Assembly (NCBI GenBank): GCA_905220665.1
Contig: CAJNAR010000184.1
Span: forward strand, 95,425 to 159,424
DNA length: 64,000 bases
Direction: 5' to 3'
From: Albugo candida
Taxonomy: Eukaryota > Oomycota > Peronosporomycetes > Albuginales > Albuginaceae
In this document: piece after piece, positions 1-11,630 of the stretch
Layout: each line of letters opens with the position of its first letter
How positions within the stretch are numbered: position 1 is the first letter of the stretch
The notes under the pieces: model-generated
The model's input: the letters and a program-made list of their open reading frames with translations, nothing else
Told to the model about the DNA's origin: nothing
Databases searched by the model: none
Made by a program: the position numbers and the translations under genes

Positions 1-1137
1 CTTGTACCGATAAGCCACCAGATGGTCGAGAGCGAGGATTGAAAATTGATGGCGGAGTCAAAGGAAACATCAATTTTGCTTGTCTCTCGATAGTGGTTGT
101 GAATAGTTGGTGAGTACCTTTTATTTTATCGCTTGTTTGGTGGTGAATAAATCGTCGGTTTTGGCCCAGAGTCGATCTTACATCCTTACTTAACGTGCGC
201 GTCTAATGAAAATTTCCTGGAGCAGCAGCTAGTCCAAGAAATATTGAAAAAGTAAGAACTGCAGCAGGCAGTAAAATATTGAAATAATTTGCAGTATGTC
301 ATATCTATTCCCATGGTCCAATGAAGCATCGACTTGCCGATAGATTAGACGATTTACACACTTTCGATTGCTGTCAGCGGCATGTCAGAGCAGGTTTAGT
401 GTGCATGCGTACTGCTGAGGAGAGTCACTACCAATTTTTTTTCATGCTTTGATATGATATTAGTTACCTGTAAAATATTCTGTTGTACATATCAATCATT
501 TGTAGCATAAACACAGAACATGTTCAGAATCCAAGACTATATTGTTTGGTATAAGGCTGCTGTATTTTGTTGTATAGCATTTCATCACCGGTTGCAAAAT
601 ATTATTTCCACTGCTGATTCTAGAATTTTTTTATGCATTCTGGTGAGAGCATGTTCTTGGGGTTCACTACCATTTTATGCGTAACTGATTGTTCCTGATG
701 CCAAATGAGAGGGTACCAAGGATTGACGTGCAACATACTCACTAATGTCCGACATCGCCATGATTGTAACACACTTTGATACGACTGAAGAACGACAACG
801 TGCATGCGAAGCCAAGATGGCCTTGTCACAGCCTGATATTCTATAAACATATGGCTATACTCAATGATCAACGTCATGTCTTGCAGGTAGTGCCAAAATT
901 TCTCAATTTATTGACTGCGACACCGCAGCACTCAACGACACTGCTTAGACAGGATCTTCTTCGTTTTAACCATAAAAGCTAGCGATCGAAGTCGTCAGTG
1001 GACCAAGCGCAACATCGAGAAAAGATAGCATTTTTTTGGAAAATCCGGTAGCTGATTACCCACTCAACAGTACATATATGTCTGGTTGACCTATATGTTC
1101 AGGACTTCCAAGTCGTGGAACTTTGACCGGAGAAAGA
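1..1137. other. No recognisable gene
   Basis: This stretch lies downstream of the anoctamin stop codon and reaches the window edge. Only short open frames with no recognisable domain are visible, on both strands. No RNA gene or repeat could be supported. Confidence 0.5.
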
Positions 1138-4123
1138 CTACGCTCGGACTTCATAGATACTTAGTCTATACTGATTATGACGTTCTCGTTGTATGTTCTC
1201 TTTAGTAGATCGGGTAAGTTTTGGAATCATTATAATTGCAGACATCTTGAATGCCAGTAGAATGTGTTCGACCAAAAATACCATGCAAATACGCAACGTT
1301 TCATTCGACTGTAACACTGGAAACCACAATTCAAGCTGACTCGTTGTATAAAAAAGATGTAGAGAATTGGTACCAATAGCAATAACTGACATAAGCTGTA
1401 GCACAGAGCCCCATATTCCGATATCGCTTGCATTGTGAGATCGAGGTCGTTGTTTCACATGACATAATTTATATGCATCCAATCGAAGCTTGAGCAAATT
1501 GTTGCACAGCGCAAAAAAAGGAGCTAGTGGGAATACGATGGAGAAAAAGGTCACGTATCCAAACTGAAGAATCATTTCCGTGAAGTCTTGGAACGTGTCG
1601 TATGGTGCCCGCTGAGCTTGTTCCCATGCAGGATCACTTGCTTGAGCAATCCGCGAACATGCAATAAGAGTCGACCTACCCCATCTGTTTGAAGCTCGAT
1701 GGGTTTGCTCTAAAGGGTTTTGTTGATCGGTTAGAAGGGAATCCATATGAAGCAGAAAGGAATCTTGCTGAACATGCTTTTTCTTTCGAAGTGCGAGCCA
1801 AAGTTCAAGAAACGACAAAAGCGTTTTACAGCTTTGGCCAAGGATCATGAGAGTAGCAAGTTGCATTGACAATCGTAGAAAACGCGAAGATTGCTGAGTA
1901 GGTGCAACATGTTGAGGATTCTCAGCTGTAGAGGCAAAGGTGTAATAATACAAGGACGCGAAAACGTGAACGAATCGAAAAGCAAATACTTTTACAATCA
2001 GATGATTCTGGTACCGTGATTCGGTCGCATGATTTTCCCAATTGGTCATCCATCGCGCACATGCGGTGTAGCATATATCCAAAAATGGTATCAGAAGCCC
2101 ATACAGAATGGGTGTCAATAAGAAGTAAAACCAAAAGCCTGAACCCAGATGTAATTTGAGGAGTTGTGGGAGTACGGACCAAGAAAATGTACCGGTTCTC
2201 CATAATTTAACAAAAGACGCGACAATACTGTCGGCGCTCGCTTTTATTTCCAGATAGTTCATTTCTAGGCGATCACGTTCCGCAAATCCAGCACATGTGA
2301 GCAACGCTAGGAGTATGACACTCGAGATTATCATGAAACTGGACACTGATAGCTTGATCGCGTGCAAGCAAGTCACATAATACTTCTTTGGACCTTTCAT
2401 GCTGTCAGAGTTGACATGGAATTCGGGTCTGGTTACCTCCTCTTCCTCAACTCCTAATGAGCCCCAACTATGCGCCAAAACAGCTGCTTTTCTCTTCCAT
2501 GCAAGCAAGAACGTAGAAGACCATATTACTAAAAACACGGCATACAGTGGTGCTAAAGGATGGTCAGGAGAATTGGTTTTTGTCTGTACTATGAATAACG
2601 CGATTCCAAACAAGCTCGGGAGGACGAGCCATCTGGTATACATTTCTGTCCAAGCGAAATAGAATGCAATCTTCCCTCCAAAGTAGTGAGCCACTTGCTC
2701 AATAGGCTGCTGTAAAACATCGGAGACGGTTTGTTTGACTCTATCGAATGACGATTTCAAGTGCTGAACACTTTTTGACCCGTATGGAGTCTCGATAGGG
2801 CTCCTATCACGAGACAAAAGGGTAGCCCGAGTCTCCGCTTGTGTAACACGATAGCGCCAGTACGTGATCCATCGGCTCTGAAGTCGTCTAAGTTGATTGA
2901 AGTTATGCAAAGGAAAAATAGCATCGAAATATTTGGTTTTCAGCATGCAAAATGCATTGAATCCGGCACCGTGCTGCGAAGGATCCCATGTCAGAAGTGC
3001 GTACACTATACGTTGCTTTTCCGCATCCGAAAAATACACAACTTTTGACTTTTTGTCGTAGTCTTTCAAAGTTTCTCGTATGTCTGATGCAAATTGCACC
3101 CAGCCGCAGCCCCCTCGTTGCAATTTTCTCACTCGTAGCTTTTCTGCACCAAATTCCAGGAGAGGTTGAGGAGCCCGGACTTTGAGAAGCCATTGTTTTC
3201 TGTCTATTGAGAGCAAACATTGAACTTCTAGACCAATTTCGCATATCCTATGAGCGACCATCTGATGTGGTTTAGTCGGAATTATATTTTTTTGCGTGAA
3301 TCCTGAATCATAGCGCAAATTTAGAGGATGTGCTGCTTCGCTGTTAGTCGATTTTTTCGTACAGTGTTCGTATGCATCATAACATGCAAAATCCGCGTTG
3401 GATATTTCGACTCCACCGATCTCTGGTCCCTGCTGATACTTCGATGGTTTGAGCAAGATAGCAATGTCATACTTCTCGTCTTCATCTACAAGTAAGGATG
3501 ATTTTGTATAGAGCTCTTCTCCCTCTTCAGTACCACTAGAGAAGACTGGGGGACATTGTAGATCGATAGAAACGCTTTTGTCCTCACTACGAAACTGAGT
3601 ACGAACCCAAAGATCATTTTGGCATCCAGATTTACATTGCCTCTCGGTTTGTGGACAATCATTACTCCATCTTTGTGCTTCTTTTCTGGTCGATTGATGT
3701 GAGACGCTGCCAAGTGAATGCTGATCGCTCTGGTTACGACATCACAAAACGTGTTAGAGTTCTGCCTTGATGATAATCAAAACCACGAAATCATACATTT
3801 ACATCGCTGCTTGATTCTAAAGGAGCGCTTTTATCCAGGGCACTAGTGGGTGGCATAGAGCCTCTATTTTCCTCTCTCAAACCCTTTAGGGTAGTGTAAT
3901 CACGATACGATCTGATATTAATCAAGCTGTCCTGGGCTCTCGTGACGTGATGAGGACAAGACACTTGAGGTTCTATCGATACATCCAATCGTTCATTGAC
4001 CTCGACGCATCTTATAAGCGTTGTATGCGTATCAGCTGTCTTCGCATCCGTATGGCAAGTCCCTGAAGCTTCTCTGACGGATTGAAGTGCGTTTGAGACG
4101 TTGAGTTGCTTCAGGCCGCTCAT
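1138..4123 (-). CDS. Anoctamin (TMEM16) family membrane protein, two exons
   Basis: Two-exon model: exon 1 is 4123-3797, the intron 3796-3721 (76 bases, GTATGA donor, CTAAC branch-like motif, CAG acceptor), exon 2 is 3720-1138. It gives about 969 residues. The long frame alone has no ATG, while exon 1 supplies one and the phase is kept. Family members are calcium-activated chloride channels or lipid scramblases with ten membrane helices. Diagnostic segments are a first helix near residues 459-487 (IAFYFAW), a TNWENH block, the TM7 run DFTEMILQFGYVTFF (821-835), the TM8 run LAPFFALCNN...LRLDAYK (841-859) and DIGIW just after. The acidic residue expected in TM8 of calcium-gated members appears to be lysine (about residue 853), while Asp857, Asp821 and Glu824 are kept. 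The plus-strand transporter starts 48 bases upstream. The family call is firm; channel versus scramblase is not. Confidence 0.9.
3721..3796 (-). other. Intron of the anoctamin gene
   Basis: It begins GTATGA and ends GATCAG on the minus strand, with CTAAC about 30 bases before the end. Removing it joins an ATG-started 109-codon exon in phase to the long frame, which otherwise has no ATG after the preceding stop. The splice sites are predicted, not observed. Confidence 0.7.
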
Positions 4124-4171
4124 AGGATTTCCACTAATTTTAGATCTTGAAGTGGCCTCCAGCGATTCAGC
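4124..4171. promoter_or_regulatory. Very short bidirectional promoter/5' region
   Basis: These 48 bases separate the two divergent start codons (anoctamin on minus, FBT transporter on plus). Any core promoter must lie here or inside the opposite gene's first exon, so the two transcripts probably overlap or share elements. No TATA box is obvious. Confidence 0.5.
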
Positions 4172-5752
4172 ATGAAATTTAATGATCTCTCAACAAGCAG
4201 CGCGCTTTTTTCAGGGCCAGAAGGCTTCACTCAGCGTACCCCAACTCCTTACTCCATTCTCGAAGATGATGATGCTCATACCGCAGTAATCGCACACTCG
4301 ATGTGGAGACTTGACTTGATAGCTATTCCAGTCACATACATATGCACTGGACTACTTTTTTCTATCCCCAACACGAGCATCGAGTATTATTCACGCAAGA
4401 TGGGTGCTTCAGACTCACAATTAGCTACAATCAATGTTGTTCGAGCTTTGCCCTGGACCATCAAAGTCATATTTGGTATCCTTCCCGATATGCTACCCCT
4501 TGCAGGGATGCGATTCAAGCCGTACATGATATTAGGATACTTTATCAGCTCATTTTTTTATTTGATGCTATCGACCTGTGATGAATCCACCCTCAGCGTG
4601 GAGTCTTTCACATTTTTGCTGGCAGGAGCCATGGTTGGCGTCGTTATGGTGGATGTGATGGGGGATGCTTTAGTAGCGAATCGAGTACTCAACAATCAAC
4701 AAGTGTATGATGGAGAGTCGCAATCAACTGTCTATCTTTGTCGTTACCTCAGCGAGATGATTGGATTCTGGGGTGGTGCAATTGTCTTCTCGGATAATCA
4801 ATTGTGGTCAGCTCGTTCATCTATGAAGAGTGTGTTTGAATTGTTGGCTGCGTTGCCGTTTATCTTGGCCTTTCCTTCCTTGTATACCTTAATGGAGCCC
4901 AAGGTGTTGTGCGTTTCTTCATTCCAAAACCAGATCTCGCATATTTGGACTGTTTTACAAAAGCAGGCCTGCTGGACTGTGGTACGCTATATTGTCCTGT
5001 TCAACATATGCATGGTTCACAATTCCGCATGGGGAAACTACCTGAAAGTAGCGTATCGATTTAGTCCATTCCAATATGGTGCTATGACTGCAATGGGAGC
5101 AACTGTAACCTTCATGGCTGTCTACATTTATCGGCAGTGTCTCGCCCATCGCTGCGCCACCACTCTGCGAGTTTTATACATTTCATCGTCAGTCATTTTC
5201 AGCTCATTCAGTCTATGCAACGTGCTCTTGGTATTTGGATGGAATGAAATGCTTCATGTTCCCCCCTTCTGGTTTGCAATGGGCGATCATATCGCAATAC
5301 ATTTTGCTAGGGGTATCCAATCGCTACCACAAGCAATGATGTTTGTTACGCTCTGCCCAGTGGGCCAGGAAGGGATATCCTTCGCTTTTCTTACTGGTAT
5401 TACAAATCTCGCGAACCTATTTTCTCATACGATTTCAAATATCTTATTATTATTATGGCCCGTACAACTTGAGAATCTCCAAGCTGGGGATTATGATGGA
5501 GTCTGGAAGCTTTCGCTTCTAACGAGCCTCATATCCTTACTACCAGTACTTTTCACATACAGGTTACTCCCTGATGACTCGCATCAGCTGCAAATGCTCC
5601 ACGACCATTCTTCCAAGAACGGTATCATGATGATAGTTGTGTTTGCTTTTGCGCTCGTTTGGGTGTCCGTGTTGAGCGTACTGGCCATCCTAAAACCATG
5701 CTCCATGTTGGTCGGAGGAAATGGTTGCACGAAAGAGAACGTTCTTTCATGA
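4172..5752 (+). CDS. Folate-biopterin transporter (FBT/BT1 family, MFS fold)
   Basis: A single-exon frame of 526 residues starting at ATG 4172. BT1/FBT proteins are twelve-helix carriers of folates or pterins in the plasma or organelle membrane; the family is expanded in oomycetes. Visible signatures are the loop after the second helix region, ALPWTIKVIFGILPDMLPL and RFKPYMILGY (residues 92-123), which matches the PW..K..FG..SD..P...RRKPY pattern, and DVMGDALVANRV (about 161-172), which matches the D...DA.V motif. Hydrophobic segments continue to a C-terminal helix near residue 500. The length is usual for the family. It converges with the CCDC39 gene, leaving 140 bases between stops. The transported substrate cannot be read from the sequence. 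Confidence 0.9.
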   Translation: MKFNDLSTSSALFSGPEGFTQRTPTPYSILEDDDAHTAVIAHSMWRLDLIAIPVTYICTGLLFSIPNTSIEYYSRKMGASDSQLATINVVRALPWTIKVIFGILPDMLPLAGMRFKPYMILGYFISSFFYLMLSTCDESTLSVESFTFLLAGAMVGVVMVDVMGDALVANRVLNNQQVYDGESQSTVYLCRYLSEMIGFWGGAIVFSDNQLWSARSSMKSVFELLAALPFILAFPSLYTLMEPKVLCVSSFQNQISHIWTVLQKQACWTVVRYIVLFNICMVHNSAWGNYLKVAYRFSPFQYGAMTAMGATVTFMAVYIYRQCLAHRCATTLRVLYISSSVIFSSFSLCNVLLVFGWNEMLHVPPFWFAMGDHIAIHFARGIQSLPQAMMFVTLCPVGQEGISFAFLTGITNLANLFSHTISNILLLLWPVQLENLQAGDYDGVWKLSLLTSLISLLPVLFTYRLLPDDSHQLQMLHDHSSKNGIMMIVVFAFALVWVSVLSVLAILKPCSMLVGGNGCTKENVLS

Positions 5753-5892
5753 CTGCGGTCAAGACCCAAATTCTTAATTCATCCAACTGCTTCTCCTAAT
5801 CTCCAAAATAGAATCTGAACCAATGCACAGTTGTTTTGATCGTAGTCCTCCATCTTCAGCGCCACTCCACCGTTTTATAATATGTATAAATC

Positions 5893-8800
5893 TCAAAATC
5901 CTATTTGTACCCGATTGATTGGAGCCGCTACCTTGGGCTGTGAGGAGGAGGACCGTGAGCTTCTCTGCGAGAATCTTGATTCTGAGCTGCCGACAGACGA
6001 CTCGCTCTGATTGCTAAGTGCAGACATTGGTCGTGGAAGTGAACTTGTCATCTTCGATTCTTTCATCTTAAACTTGGACATTCCAGTACTAGCAGTTCTC
6101 CCAGGTCGGGTTTTGGGTATATGCAGATTATGTTCTTTTGTTTTGGTTTGCAAGGTGTCGGCCATTTCGGGAAACTCATCCGCCAATTGTCCTAAAGTAT
6201 AGAGCAGTGACATCGTGATTTCTTTGTAACCATACATTTCTAGCAGCACATGCTCTTTCGAAACCTTGTACCCTGGAAGTACATTATGTCGTTTACTATG
6301 CTCAGCAACCTGCTTATCAAGCCTTTTGACAGCTCGCTTCCATTTTTGACGTTCATGAACCACTTCTTTTTCTATTTGACTCAGATTTGCGATCAGTTGA
6401 GTGCGACTCTCTTGTAGCAAGCTTTTCCGTGTCTCTAATTCTTTCAGATGCTTCGCTTCACGCTCAACATCAATCTCGATTCTCGTGACTTCTTTTTTCT
6501 TCTTAAAAAACCGATCTTCAGCATCTTTTACTTGTTCTTCCAGAGCAATTAGTTTATTTTTATCTTCTCCGACGAGATCTACACGCTGGAAGCTTTTGCG
6601 GTAATCTGAGTTTTGAGATTCCAAATGTCTGAGCGTCTTTTTCAGTGCTTTGATCTCTCTTTCAGTGACTCTAATTTTGTTATCCAGATCATCTCCTTCG
6701 ATCTGTAACTCTTCACGACGCTGCGCTGCTTTTATCATAAAATACGCTTGACTTCTCCCTTCTTCTTGGTCCGCACCGTATCCACCCGCTCTGCAAAGAA
6801 CTTCAAATTTCGATTGAAGCTTTTTTACGCGGCTCTCGCGCTCTGCAAGCGCAAGAGAGAGTTTGTGCCGCTCCTCTTCGATATTTCTATTCAGTGCTCG
6901 CTGCAATTCACGCTGCATTTGGATTTCTTTTTTTCTTTCTTCCATGCTTTTTTTCATCTGAAAGTCGCGATTCTCCAAAGTGAACACTTCGTTTGAGCGA
7001 GCATTCATGATACCTCGAAGACGGCGTACTTCCAGTGATTGCATATCGTACTGTACAAGATACTCCTCCTTACTCCTTAAAGTCTGCTTCAGCATATTGA
7101 GACAGCTTTCATTCTCCAATTCAGTATGAGATATTTGCGTCTGCAGTTCCTCTCGCTGTTTTTGCAAAGCTCTTTTAACGCGTTCCTGACCACGTCTTTC
7201 CTCTTCCAATTTCTTGCACTGTGCAATCAGCATGCTTTGTTCTGACCGGACGCGTTCAAGTTCGGATTGTAGTACTTTTATTTGCTCTTGTAGGGCCTTT
7301 GTCTCTTCCACGCTCCGTTCACCACTCGCACGCGCAACCTTCCTTTCCATCTGTTGGATTTGGAACTCGCCGTTATAAATCAGCTCTTGTTGACGCAGTA
7401 CTTGTTGTTCGAGAGACTTGGCCTTGGCCTTGAGATTTTGATTACTTGCCTTACAGCCTGATATTTCGGCCGATAACGTGGCGCTGTTCTGACGCAAAAC
7501 ATATAATTCTTGAGAGCGGCGGAACAAAATTTCTTTTTGCTGTATTGTTTCTTTTTCTAATCGAAGGACATCATCGTTCATGGATTTCAAATCTCTTTCT
7601 GCGTGCTTTGCTAGCGATTCAGCATCCAGAGTTGAATCCATCCAGCTTTCGAGTGTTTTCTTGGTTGCCTTTAAGCGGTTGCGTGCATGCTCTAACTCCT
7701 TTTCCATAGTACCTACACGCCCCATCTTATTTGCATTGTTATTGCGCTGCTGAGTCATCTGCGTTACGGAACTGGCTAACTGATTTTTGATGGTCTCCAC
7801 TTGATCGCGGAATTCTTGCAGTTTGCTGACAGATTCCTGTAGTTCCTGGTTTGTTTTAGATTGTTGTCGCTCCTTTGTACTTATGAGAGCGTGTAAATCA
7901 TTGTTTTCCTGTTCTTGTGCACTGATGCGTTGTTTTTGTGCTCGAAGAACTTCTTGATTCTTTTTTAATGCTTGCTGGTTCCGTGCATATTCCACACTTG
8001 CATTAGCAATTTCATGGTCACGTCGACCGATTGCCTCAATAGTTTCTTGCCACTGTTTGATGATTCTTTGGCGTTCTTGATGTAACTGGTGGAATTCACT
8101 CGATATTCTATCTAATTCAATCTGCTTTGCTTGTGTCTCAGTGCTCTCGTCATCAACTTGTCGATTGTGATGCTGATATGATTTAGTGAGTTTCTCCAAG
8201 TCTAGCGTTAGCTCCTTGATTCTACTTTCATCAGCTCTGCGGTACTTTTCTAATGCAAGAGAGTCATCCTCTTTTTGTTTTGCCGTTCGCGTCCATTGCT
8301 CAATTTCATCCTGATTCCAGTTCATCGCCATCTGGAAAGCGTCCATTTTCTCATTTCCTTTGAACAAGTACGTTTGCACTGTATTTAACTTATTATCCAG
8401 CTCAGAACATTCCGTATCTAGTTGTCTCATTTCTTGTGTAAGACGTCCGATTTCACGTTCTGCAAGTTGCTTCAAGTGCTCTTCGGATGCGACTTCTTTT
8501 TTCTTTGCAGTGTGCAGCTCTTGAGTATGCACCAATTCTTGTCTCACATTCTTCAAATGCTCCGTCATTATCTCAACACGCGAATTTGTCTCGGAAAGCT
8601 CTATTTCAATTTGGTGAAATCGCTTTTCTTTGCTGCGAATTCGCGCATGCAATCGCTTATTTCTCTCATTGGCAAACAATGGAAGATCGTCAATTCCGGA
8701 GACAAAAGCATGTTCATCGTTCATCTCTGATGGTGGGCCTGGCTTGATCGCCCCCGTTTTATCAACATCTTCATGAGGTGTAAGTTGATCCATCTGAATC

Positions 8801-9063
8801 TTCGATTTCTGTTCTTCAGTATGTAATACATCCTTCTCATGCTCACGACTTTGCGAGGTAAGGTGATCGGCACCAAACTTTCTACGCCACGTTGAAATAT
8901 CGGATGTATCTTCATCGCCACTGACGTCGTCATGATCATCATCCTCACTACTACTTACACCTTCGTTTCCCCAGTCAGACGAAAGAAGCATCTGATCCTC
9001 CGCATTTGCATCAAACTCAGTATTCACATATTTGGAGGGGGTATGACCTCCACTAGCTTCCAT
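5893..9063 (-). CDS. CCDC39: CCDC39 (FAP59)-like axonemal 96-nm ruler protein
   Basis: An intronless frame of 1,056 residues with ATG at 9063. CCDC39 pairs with CCDC40 to form the molecular ruler setting the 96-nm repeat of motile cilia, positioning inner dynein arms and radial spokes. After an acidic N-terminus rich in Asp, Glu and Ser (about residues 20-60), the conserved start of the family is clear: LPLFANERNKRL, HLKNVRQE and AEREIGRL, then AMNWNQDEIEQW, LEKYRRADESRIKEL and LTLDLEKL. Nearly everything from about residue 130 to 950 is heptad-rich coiled coil with no proline breaks. The tail is Ser/Arg/Pro-rich. Human CCDC39 is about 940 residues; the excess is in the N- and C-terminal extensions. 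Its presence implies a flagellate stage such as zoospores. Open frames on the plus strand here are antisense shadows. Confidence 0.9.
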   Translation of the reverse strand: MEASGGHTPSKYVNTEFDANAEDQMLLSSDWGNEGVSSSEDDDHDDVSGDEDTSDISTWRRKFGADHLTSQSREHEKDVLHTEEQKSKIQMDQLTPHEDVDKTGAIKPGPPSEMNDEHAFVSGIDDLPLFANERNKRLHARIRSKEKRFHQIEIELSETNSRVEIMTEHLKNVRQELVHTQELHTAKKKEVASEEHLKQLAEREIGRLTQEMRQLDTECSELDNKLNTVQTYLFKGNEKMDAFQMAMNWNQDEIEQWTRTAKQKEDDSLALEKYRRADESRIKELTLDLEKLTKSYQHHNRQVDDESTETQAKQIELDRISSEFHQLHQERQRIIKQWQETIEAIGRRDHEIANASVEYARNQQALKKNQEVLRAQKQRISAQEQENNDLHALISTKERQQSKTNQELQESVSKLQEFRDQVETIKNQLASSVTQMTQQRNNNANKMGRVGTMEKELEHARNRLKATKKTLESWMDSTLDAESLAKHAERDLKSMNDDVLRLEKETIQQKEILFRRSQELYVLRQNSATLSAEISGCKASNQNLKAKAKSLEQQVLRQQELIYNGEFQIQQMERKVARASGERSVEETKALQEQIKVLQSELERVRSEQSMLIAQCKKLEEERRGQERVKRALQKQREELQTQISHTELENESCLNMLKQTLRSKEEYLVQYDMQSLEVRRLRGIMNARSNEVFTLENRDFQMKKSMEERKKEIQMQRELQRALNRNIEEERHKLSLALAERESRVKKLQSKFEVLCRAGGYGADQEEGRSQAYFMIKAAQRREELQIEGDDLDNKIRVTEREIKALKKTLRHLESQNSDYRKSFQRVDLVGEDKNKLIALEEQVKDAEDRFFKKKKEVTRIEIDVEREAKHLKELETRKSLLQESRTQLIANLSQIEKEVVHERQKWKRAVKRLDKQVAEHSKRHNVLPGYKVSKEHVLLEMYGYKEITMSLLYTLGQLADEFPEMADTLQTKTKEHNLHIPKTRPGRTASTGMSKFKMKESKMTSSLPRPMSALSNQSESSVGSSESRFSQRSSRSSSSQPKVAAPINRVQIGF

Positions 9064-10277
9064 AGCTGTGCTTCTTGCAAAAGGTGAAATATGGTTTTAT
9101 AATAGCGAAGTAGCAAATGCTGAGCCTTGAGCGTTTTTGGTGGTTATGATTTATAAATACACATCCTCTGTTGTAAGACTGGATCAATTCGAATAAAATG
9201 TTCTTCTGTCTGTTGGAATGCATTCTTCCCGGCTATCGAACAAGCATCAAGGTACTCTTCCATAATTCATGAATCGACTCTTGCACAGCTTATTCAATCA
9301 TATGGGCAGTGTGCTTATCATTAATACAGATCTACTGCTACTATGCCAGGTACGGAACAACCCGAATGATAATATCGACGAGCACAGTACAACATCTCAT
9401 TAACACAAACAAGATCGAACGCCCTCTATCATATGAAGCCTTTATTCGAGGTTAAACGGTGCTGCCAGATTTTTTAAGGATAGAATTACTCGATAGGCGA
9501 GGGAAAGTTGTAGCAGCCTGATATTCAATTAGATGTAATAGGCCTAGCATAGCTTGTATCATACGGTAAATCTATCTATCGAAGACTGCAGTAGAGACGC
9601 AAATTACCCAGATTGTAGCATGTACAAAGAGATAGGTGTGGTATTAGGGAGCATGGCCACTTAATATCATTTTGCATGGCACGGAATGATTTTTCGGGTT
9701 CTAGTAGCGCTCTTGTCGTATAACTGACAAATGACACAATCTTGTACGCTTACCAGATTACCCGCTGCTTGCACGTATTATTGTGCTGAGTATAGTCATG
9801 AACAGCATAGGCCTGATATCGTGTGAACTGATCGTTCCACCATTCACATCACATGCCCGATGCAATTATTTACGTGATAGGCAATGTTAATGTGTATCTA
9901 TCGAGAATGTGTCCAACGTTTTTCTGCGCTAGCATCAGAAAGATTCCATATCGTGATGCATTGATACTTCACAAGGATGAGAAGGCGTGTGTGCCACGCT
10001 AGATATCTCTCTAGGTGGATAAGGCTCATTACTAACTCTGTAAGCTGATAATCCCTACCCTTCATGTAAAGCTGGTCTACTTGACGCGATTCATCGATAA
10101 CTTTGCAACGAACTCGTCAGAGCCAGCAATCCTCGATGTAGTTCTCGTCCAAATCGCTACCTAGTTTTACGTGTATCAAGGAAGCCATAATTCTTTCAGT
10201 GGCGTGAAGGTGTGTATTTTGATATCTAAAGTATCGAGTCCTAGAAAGTATTAGAATTAAAAGATTTTATACAGCAT
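9064..10277. other. Intergenic region, nothing recognised
   Basis: It lies between the start of the CCDC39 gene (minus) and the start of the IBA57 gene (plus), so it must carry the promoters of both. No open frame of note, RNA gene or transposon end was found. Confidence 0.5.
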
Positions 10278-11630
10278 ATGCTGAAGAATTCCGTGGTCAA
10301 ACTTCCTTGTCGAAAGCTTGTACAAGTGAACGGGAAGGATGCATCTCGTTTCTTGCAAGGAATTCTCACGAATGACATAAATCATCTAAAAGAACGCTCG
10401 TCAATGTATGCCGGTTTTCTTACGGCTAAGGGAAGAATACTTGGAGACTGTAATGTCATTCGTGTCAATGTATGTATCACTACACATTATCAATTTAGAG
10501 CCCATAAATCAACGTACTAGCGTAGGAGGAATCATTCTGGATTGACTATGACGCATCCTGCAAGGAAACTTTCCAAAACCATTGGAAGCGGTACAAATTG
10601 CGCATGAGAGTCTCTTTCGAAGATCGAAGCGAACAATATAACGTAGTTGCTTTATTACCAGCTCTATATTCCTATCAAGAGCTTCGAAAAACGAGTTTAC
10701 TTCATCAAGTCGCTTGTATTGAGGAGCTAAAGTCCGCCTATCTAAACAATCCCATTGCTTTTACCGATCCGAGAGGAAGCGTGTTTGGTGTCCGACTCAT
10801 CGTTGAGAACAATGATAAAGGTGATTGCCATATCAGATAAAGAATCATCGACCTTTTCTCGACTCTTACTGATCGTGCGCGATTCTCACTCGAATATAGT
10901 CGCCATACCTGATGCATTCGAAAGCACCGATGCAACTGCATTCAATAATCGAAGGATTTATCTTGGAGCCGCTGAAGGGTATAATATTGCTGTCATCATG
11001 AGGCTACTTAGGGCTGAGTTATATTTGTTTCGTAATATAGCTCAGAGTTGCATGACTTGATTCCATTAGAGGCCAATCTCGATGTTCTGGGAGGTGTCAG
11101 TTTCAGCAAAGGGTGCTATGTTGGTCAAGAGCTAATGGCTCGTACGCATTTCAAAGGTTTAGTAAGGAAAAGGATCATTCCATGCGCTATATACCCAGTC
11201 AGAGATCAATCCATGCAATCAGAAAAAGTTGAAGCAACTTTCACAAACATCGATGATAATGCAGCGACATCATTGAGAGAATATTTACTTACTACTCCAG
11301 TACCAACTGATCAGAACGCAGTCCAACGAGGCGTCAAGATTATCTGTACCGAAACATCAAAGCCGATTGGATCAATTATTACTACTGCACCCGGTTATGA
11401 TATTATGACCTTACCCCGTTGCAATTTCTAAATTGTTTCTTACTTTAATAGGGATTCGAGCCGCACTTGCTATGATACGCTTAGAACATCTATCAATACA
11501 TGGCACAAGAAATGCTCATATTGGCCAGTACACGACATCAGACGGCAAGTTCAACTTGGTTCCATATCAACCGGTTTGGTGGGAGCGACTGGATTCCTCA
11601 AGTGGAAAAATTATGATGACAAGCAATTGA
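10278..11630 (+). CDS. IBA57: IBA57/CAF17 family mitochondrial iron-sulfur assembly factor, five exons
   Basis: Exons: 10278-10469, 10526-10820, 10900-10978, 11041-11393 and 11452-11630, giving about 365 residues. Introns are 56, 79, 62 and 58 bases, all GT-AG, and every junction keeps phase. IBA57 (bacterial homologue YgfZ) is a folate-binding, aminomethyltransferase-fold protein that works with ISCA1/ISCA2 to mature mitochondrial [4Fe-4S] proteins. Evidence: N-terminal [16 protein letters not shown] (18-33), [40 protein letters not shown], and the family signature KGCYVGQE (212-219, Cys214) followed by ARTHFKG and VRKR. The chain ends near a PVWW motif, as in relatives. The start is the first ATG of exon 1; a short mitochondrial presequence could lie in an unseen upstream exon. 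The family call is firm; individual splice sites are inferred from homology. Confidence 0.87.

Noticed and set aside
1138..3456. TMC-type channel
   Set aside because: The first impression was replaced by anoctamin: the TNWENH, LAPFFALCNN and RLDAYK segments match TMEM16, not TMC.
6011..8747. Multiple plus-strand frames of 60-100 codons
   Set aside because: They are antisense to the CCDC39 coiled-coil gene and reflect its biased codon pattern.
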